64,000 nucleotides of DNA from Pseudarthrobacter sp. W1I19 (lineage in GTDB: Bacteria > Actinomycetota > Actinomycetes > Actinomycetales > Micrococcaceae), in contig NZ_JAUSZR010000001.1 of the NCBI RefSeq assembly GCF_030817835.1, positions 558,001-622,000 on the forward strand, written 5' to 3'. This document shows, in pieces, positions 60,226 through 64,000 of the stretch. Position 1 is the first letter of the stretch; every line of letters starts with the position of its first letter. The notes beneath the pieces were generated by a model that was not told the DNA's origin, ran no database searches, and saw only the letters and a list, made by a program, of their open reading frames with translations. The position numbers and the translations under genes are program-made.

Positions 60226-61944
60226 TTACTTTGCGTTGTTATAGGAATCCACCACTGCCACACTCACCGGAAACTCCACCGGAACAGGCCCGAACAACAG
60301 CTCCTTTGCTGCGCCCGCGGCATCCTCAATCGCCTGGATACACGATTCCACTTGGCGGACAGGTGCGTGGACCATCACCTCGTCGTGGAGGAAGAAGACG
60401 AGCTCCGCTCTCGCCTGGCCTTCGGTGCGCAAGGCGCGCAGCCGCCGTCGTAATTCAGCCAGCCAGCAGGCTGCCCAGTCCGCCGCGGAACCCTGGACCA
60501 CGAAGTTGCGCGTGAAACGCCCCCTGGAACGCGCTATCGATTGTGCCCGCCGCTGCTCCTCGGCCGACGCCGGACGCTGGCTCTGGAACCACCGCTCCGA
60601 TGGGGGCGGGCTACTGCGGCCCAACCGGGTGGTGACCGTTCCGCCGGACTCGCCGGCCCGGGCTGCCTGCTCCACGAAACCTACTGCCCGTGGATACGTC
60701 CTGGTGAGCTGGGGCATGAGGCGCCCGGCCTCGCCGGAGGTGGCGCCGTACATGGCGCCCAGCAGCGCCACTTTCGCCTTTGCACGGTCGCCGCCGAATC
60801 CCTTCGCGGCGATTCCCGCGTAGAGGTCCTGATCCCTGGCGGCCTCAGCCATGATGGCGTCCTGGGCCAGTGCCACGAGTACGCGCGGTTCGAGCTGGGA
60901 GGCATCCGCCACGATCAGCTTGTACCCTGGATCGGCATGGACGGCGCCGCGGATCTGGCGCGGGATCTGCAGGGCACCTCCGCCGCGCGATGCCCAGCGG
61001 CCCGAGACCACCCCGCCCACCACATACTCAGGCCGGAACCTGCCTCCGGCCACCCACGCGTCAAGCCATGCCCAGCCGTTCGCCGAGTGCAGGCGCGAGA
61101 GCTTCTTGTAGGCAAGCAGCGGTCGGATGGCGGGGTGGTTCGACTCCTTCAGCTCCCACTGGCGGGTGCTTTTCACCTCGATGCCGTTCCGGTGCAGGGC
61201 ACGGATGAGTTCCTGCGGGGAGTCCGGGTTGAGTGTGGGGGCGTTCAACAGCCCGCGCAGTTCGACGTTCAGGGCCTCAAGCTTGGCCGGGCGGTGGCCA
61301 AGGGGCGGGCGGGGACCCAAATAGTCGGCCAGGATTTCCTCGTGCAGGTCCTCCCGCCAGGGAACTCCGGCATGCTGCATTTCAGCCGCGATCATGGCAC
61401 CGGCGGATTCCGCGGCCAGCAGGAGCTGAAGCCGGCTGCGGCGGTTCTGCTCCGGACTGACGGCAGCCAGCGCTTCCTGCTGGGCAGCGTATTCGCCGCG
61501 GAGGTCCTCAAGCGTGAACCGTGGTTCGGAGCCAGTTCCCGGATCATCGAACAGGGCGTCCTGTTCCGGGGGCGGCGGAGGCGGCTGGAGCGTACGCGGC
61601 GGCTGCTCCGGGTCATCCAGGGTGACCTTCTCGGCGTTCCTGGCATAGTCAGTGTGGGCGGTGAACTCGGAGAGCGCCAGGATGTTCCCGCAGAGGCTCA
61701 GGTCATAGCAGCGTTCGAGTTCCACCCCGCATGCCAGCAGCGACGGGTACCAGTCCTGGGTGCGGTGCCAGATCCAGCGGGGCGGTTGCCCGGTGCGTGG
61801 CCTGCGTTCCAGCCCGAGGACGATGGCGGCCAGCTCGCTCGTGGCGGCCAGCCTGGGTTCGGGATTGTCCGGGTGGGGGTGGCCTGCTTGGGTGAGTTCC
61901 TGCAAGACCGCGCCGGAGGGGTGGGCGGCGAGCAGGAGGTACAT
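60226..61944 (-). CDS. Family A DNA polymerase-like protein with degenerate exonuclease domain
   Basis: A 572-residue protein related to the polymerase half of DNA polymerase I. Motif A is VADASQLEPRVLVALAQD (near 338-355), the region GGDRAKAKVALLGAMYGATSGEAGRL includes the motif B lysine, and motif C is FFLHDEVMVHAP (near 521). The N-terminal 190 residues lie where the 3'-5' exonuclease would be, but no clear DxE acid pair is visible, and a Pro-rich linker follows. Actinobacteria carry this as a second polA-like gene; its cellular role is unknown. The ATG at 61944 was chosen over longer starts that would overlap the divergent ssd promoter. Confidence 0.88.
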   Translation of the reverse strand: MYLLLAAHPSGAVLQELTQAGHPHPDNPEPRLAATSELAAIVLGLERRPRTGQPPRWIWHRTQDWYPSLLACGVELERCYDLSLCGNILALSEFTAHTDYARNAEKVTLDDPEQPPRTLQPPPPPPEQDALFDDPGTGSEPRFTLEDLRGEYAAQQEALAAVSPEQNRRSRLQLLLAAESAGAMIAAEMQHAGVPWREDLHEEILADYLGPRPPLGHRPAKLEALNVELRGLLNAPTLNPDSPQELIRALHRNGIEVKSTRQWELKESNHPAIRPLLAYKKLSRLHSANGWAWLDAWVAGGRFRPEYVVGGVVSGRWASRGGGALQIPRQIRGAVHADPGYKLIVADASQLEPRVLVALAQDAIMAEAARDQDLYAGIAAKGFGGDRAKAKVALLGAMYGATSGEAGRLMPQLTRTYPRAVGFVEQAARAGESGGTVTTRLGRSSPPPSERWFQSQRPASAEEQRRAQSIARSRGRFTRNFVVQGSAADWAACWLAELRRRLRALRTEGQARAELVFFLHDEVMVHAPVRQVESCIQAIEDAAGAAKELLFGPVPVEFPVSVAVVDSYNNAK

Positions 61945-62077
61945 GCTCCAATTCTGCCTTGTCTTTTCCGGAGGCTTTGCCGGGGACTTTTCCTGCACAG
62001 GCTTGTTGCCGCCGGTTTTGTGCACATAGGGCCGGGGCTGCCTTATCGTTGCCCGGCCGGCGGTGGACAGTGGCTCC

Positions 62078-63277
62078 ATGAGCAGGCATCAGTTGACCCC
62101 CCTCCCTTCAGATCCCGTCCCTGCCGCGCGTTCGCCCCGGAGCCCGGATGACGGACTCCTGACCGCCCCTCCTGGCTTTGCAGCTGGTTTGGCAGGGCCG
62201 GCCGAGGCGTGGCTGCCGGACAGCGGGGAAGAGGTGCTGCTGGTCACGTCGTCCGCTGTTGTGCGGGCCGAGGTGGAGCGGATTGTGGCGGCGGCCGGAG
62301 CGCATCTTCGCGTTGTTGCCGATGCCCTGGAAGGGGCCAGGTACTGGGATGGCTCGGCCGCGGTTCTGGTGGGCAGTGACATCCGGGAGCTGCCGCCCCG
62401 GCGGCGGGCACCGGCTGTCCTCGTAGGTCTGGACGGTGAAGGCGACAGCCTGTGGCACCTGGCCGCGGCGCTTGGCGCTGAGCGGGTGGCGGTGCTCCCT
62501 GACGCCGCGGCCTGGCTGGCGGACCACCTCAGCCGCTCGCGGGCGCCCGGCCCGGGCGGGATCATCCTTGGTGTGACCGGCGGGTGCGGCGGCGCGGGAG
62601 CCACCACGGCGGCGATTTGGATAGCACAGGCGGCGGCCGGGATGGGAGCACGCGTACTGCTTGTTGACGGCGACCCCTGGGGCGGCGGGTTGGAACTGGC
62701 CATCGCTGCGGAGGAAAGCCCGGGCCTGCGCTGGCCCGACCTTTCCGAGGCGCGCGGCAGCATCGACTCGGGCCAGCTGTCCGACTCACTGCCCGTCTCC
62801 GGAGGATTTTCGTTCCTGTCCTGGCCGGCCACCCGTGAACAGCCCGTATCCGTGGCCGCGCCCACCATCACCGGAGTGCTCGACGCCGCACGCCGGGCGT
62901 TTGAACTGGTGGTGCTGGACATCGGCCGGGCCGCGGGACCGCTCCAGTCCTATGCCTGGGACTGCGACCGGATCATGATGGTGGTTCCCGCCCAGCTGAA
63001 GGCGGCCGTCGCGGCTGTGCGCCTGCTCCACGAGTTCCCGCCCGTGGAGGCTGGCCTCCTGGTCCGGGCCCGGCCGGGGGCTGCTTTGGATGCCTCGTTG
63101 ATCTCGGAGGCCATTGGCCTTCCCGTGCAGGGCCGCGTGCCTGAGCTTCGCGGAGTTGGTGGCGCCGCGGAGTCGGGCCGGCTGCTGGAACTGGGCAAGC
63201 GGCGCAGCGTCCGGCATTTTGCCGCCTCAGTGCTCGACTCACTCGGCGACGAGCTGCCCACTGGAGAGTTCGGATGA
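62078..63277 (+). CDS. ssd: Septum-site-determining protein Ssd / CpaE-like ATPase
   Basis: A 399-residue MinD/ParA-superfamily protein. The first 150 residues form a receiver-like domain (VLLVTSSAVVRAEVERIVAAAG). The ATPase domain begins GGIILGVTGGCGGAGATTAA (near 165-185), in which the Walker A Lys is missing, as in mycobacterial Ssd. LLVDGDPWGGGLEL follows as the next strand, and LVVLDIGRAAGPLQ is Walker-B-like. It precedes the TadA-type ATPase by a 4-bp overlap. Roles in division-site control or Tad pilus placement are known for relatives. ATG at 62078 was chosen; GTG at 62063 is an alternative. Confidence 0.88.
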   Translation: MSRHQLTPLPSDPVPAARSPRSPDDGLLTAPPGFAAGLAGPAEAWLPDSGEEVLLVTSSAVVRAEVERIVAAAGAHLRVVADALEGARYWDGSAAVLVGSDIRELPPRRRAPAVLVGLDGEGDSLWHLAAALGAERVAVLPDAAAWLADHLSRSRAPGPGGIILGVTGGCGGAGATTAAIWIAQAAAGMGARVLLVDGDPWGGGLELAIAAEESPGLRWPDLSEARGSIDSGQLSDSLPVSGGFSFLSWPATREQPVSVAAPTITGVLDAARRAFELVVLDIGRAAGPLQSYAWDCDRIMMVVPAQLKAAVAAVRLLHEFPPVEAGLLVRARPGAALDASLISEAIGLPVQGRVPELRGVGGAAESGRLLELGKRRSVRHFAASVLDSLGDELPTGEFG

Positions 63278-64000
63278 AGCAGCAATCCCCGCGGGGATCG
63301 GGAGCAGCTGACGGTCTGCGGCGGCGTGCCCGGTTGATCGAGGGCCAGCGGACGGAAGGCCAGCGCCGGGACCCCCGGCGGGTGGAGCGGCAGATTGTTG
63401 ATGCCGGGCTGCTGGAATCGGTCCGCGAGTCCATGATGGCCGAAGCCGGCGTTGTAACGCCCTCACGGGTGGCTGCGGCGGTTCAGGCTACCGGCAAGCT
63501 GCTGGGCACCGCCGGTTCGCTGGCGGCGGTGGAGCGCATCAGCGCTGAGCTTAACGGACTGGGACCCCTGCAGCCGCTTACCCGGGATCCGGCGGTCACG
63601 GACATCTTTGTCAATGCTCCGGACTCGGTATGGGTGGACCGCGGTCGGGGCATCGAGCCCGTCGCCGTGGCCTTCGGCGATGAAGCGCAGCTGCGGGCGC
63701 TGGCCTGCAGACTGGTTGCCGCGGGAGGGCGCCGCCTGGATGACGGTTCGCCCTGCGTGGATGTGCGGCTGGCGGGTGGCTACCGTGTCCATGCGGTGCT
63801 GCCGCCCGTTTCCACGGCGGGTACCCTGCTCAGCGTCAGGATCCGCCGTGAACGGGTCTTCAGCATGGACGAGTTGCAGGCGGCCGGCATGTTCGGCCCC
63901 CTGATAAGGGACGTCCTGGAACGGGTGCTGGAACTTCGGCTGAGTTTTTTGATCAGTGGCGCCACCGGTTCCGGCAAGACCACGCTGTTGTCCACGCTGC
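63274..64000 (+). CDS. tadA: TadA/CpaF-type secretion ATPase, N-terminal part
   Basis: The first 242 residues of a type II/IV secretion ATPase, cut by the window edge. A basic N-terminal region is followed by GPLQPLTRDPAVTDIFVNAP, then GYRVHAVLPPVSTAGTLLSVRIRR, and Walker A ISGATGSGKTT at the end. These match CpaF/TadA ATPases that power Tad (Flp) pilus assembly. The ATG overlaps the ssd stop. Downstream tad genes are expected beyond the window. Confidence 0.95.
   Translation, partial: MKQQSPRGSGAADGLRRRARLIEGQRTEGQRRDPRRVERQIVDAGLLESVRESMMAEAGVVTPSRVAAAVQATGKLLGTAGSLAAVERISAELNGLGPLQPLTRDPAVTDIFVNAPDSVWVDRGRGIEPVAVAFGDEAQLRALACRLVAAGGRRLDDGSPCVDVRLAGGYRVHAVLPPVSTAGTLLSVRIRRERVFSMDELQAAGMFGPLIRDVLERVLELRLSFLISGATGSGKTTLLSTL

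Noticed and set aside
60541-62151. Plus-strand open frame of about 536 codons
   Set aside because: Antisense to the polA-like gene and overlaps the start of ssd.

Overview
The window is high-GC chromosomal DNA from an actinobacterium. Protein content and gene order point to Micrococcaceae, in the Arthrobacter/Pseudarthrobacter range (inferred; no rRNA gene is present). Genes are dense, many overlap by 4 bp, GTG and TTG starts are common, and REP-like palindromes sit in several gaps.

0-19.6 kb is mainly purine and ureide catabolism. It holds the start of an NCS2 permease, urate oxidase, a small two-repeat peptide gene, an 8-oxoguanine-deaminase-like amidohydrolase, a guanine-deaminase-like enzyme, an AzgA-type purine permease, XdhC, an FAD subunit, a fused [2Fe-2S]/molybdopterin oxidase of E. 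coli XdhD type (frameshifted) and a MocA-like nucleotidyltransferase. An NCS1 permease, an Asp/Glu/hydantoin-racemase-family protein and an SDR follow. An aldo/keto reductase, a uracil-DNA-glycosylase-family protein and aceE lie among them. A 17-bp near-palindrome is shared by the deaminase and NCS1 control regions.

19.6-29.7 kb holds a decayed APC permease 5' end, a PadR/DUF1048/ABC cassette, a sterol-carrier-like protein, an asparaginase, a membrane-anchored molybdopterin oxidoreductase, purD-purC and tRNA-Pro(CGG). The most novel item is here: a PlcR/NprR-shaped XRE-TPR regulator (27851-29116, minus) divergent from a 72-residue secreted peptide precursor (29248-29466, plus). The precursor carries IGNWPDPA twice, once at its exact C terminus. 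This looks like an undescribed peptide-pheromone/receptor pair.

29.8-41.9 kb has a heterodimeric ABC exporter followed by metallophosphoesterase, class A PBP, DUF4177, RidA, NUDIX, crp, marP-like protease and aroQ. Together with acs, nth, NUDIX, ssd and tadA at 54.5-64 kb this is a conserved actinobacterial block also known from mycobacteria. It is interrupted at about 42.0-54.3 kb by a sugar island: an alpha-galactosidase with its ABC transporter, a Gfo/Idh/MocA oxidoreductase with a LacI regulator, and a second sugar ABC transporter with a DeoR regulator. CRP-like sites lie before acs and both sugar transporters, and crp itself is in the window.

Three otherwise intact genes (the XdhD-like oxidase, one ABC-exporter half, one sugar permease) and the permease remnant each carry one extra G/C in a short G/C run. 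This may be sequencing error rather than real inactivation.
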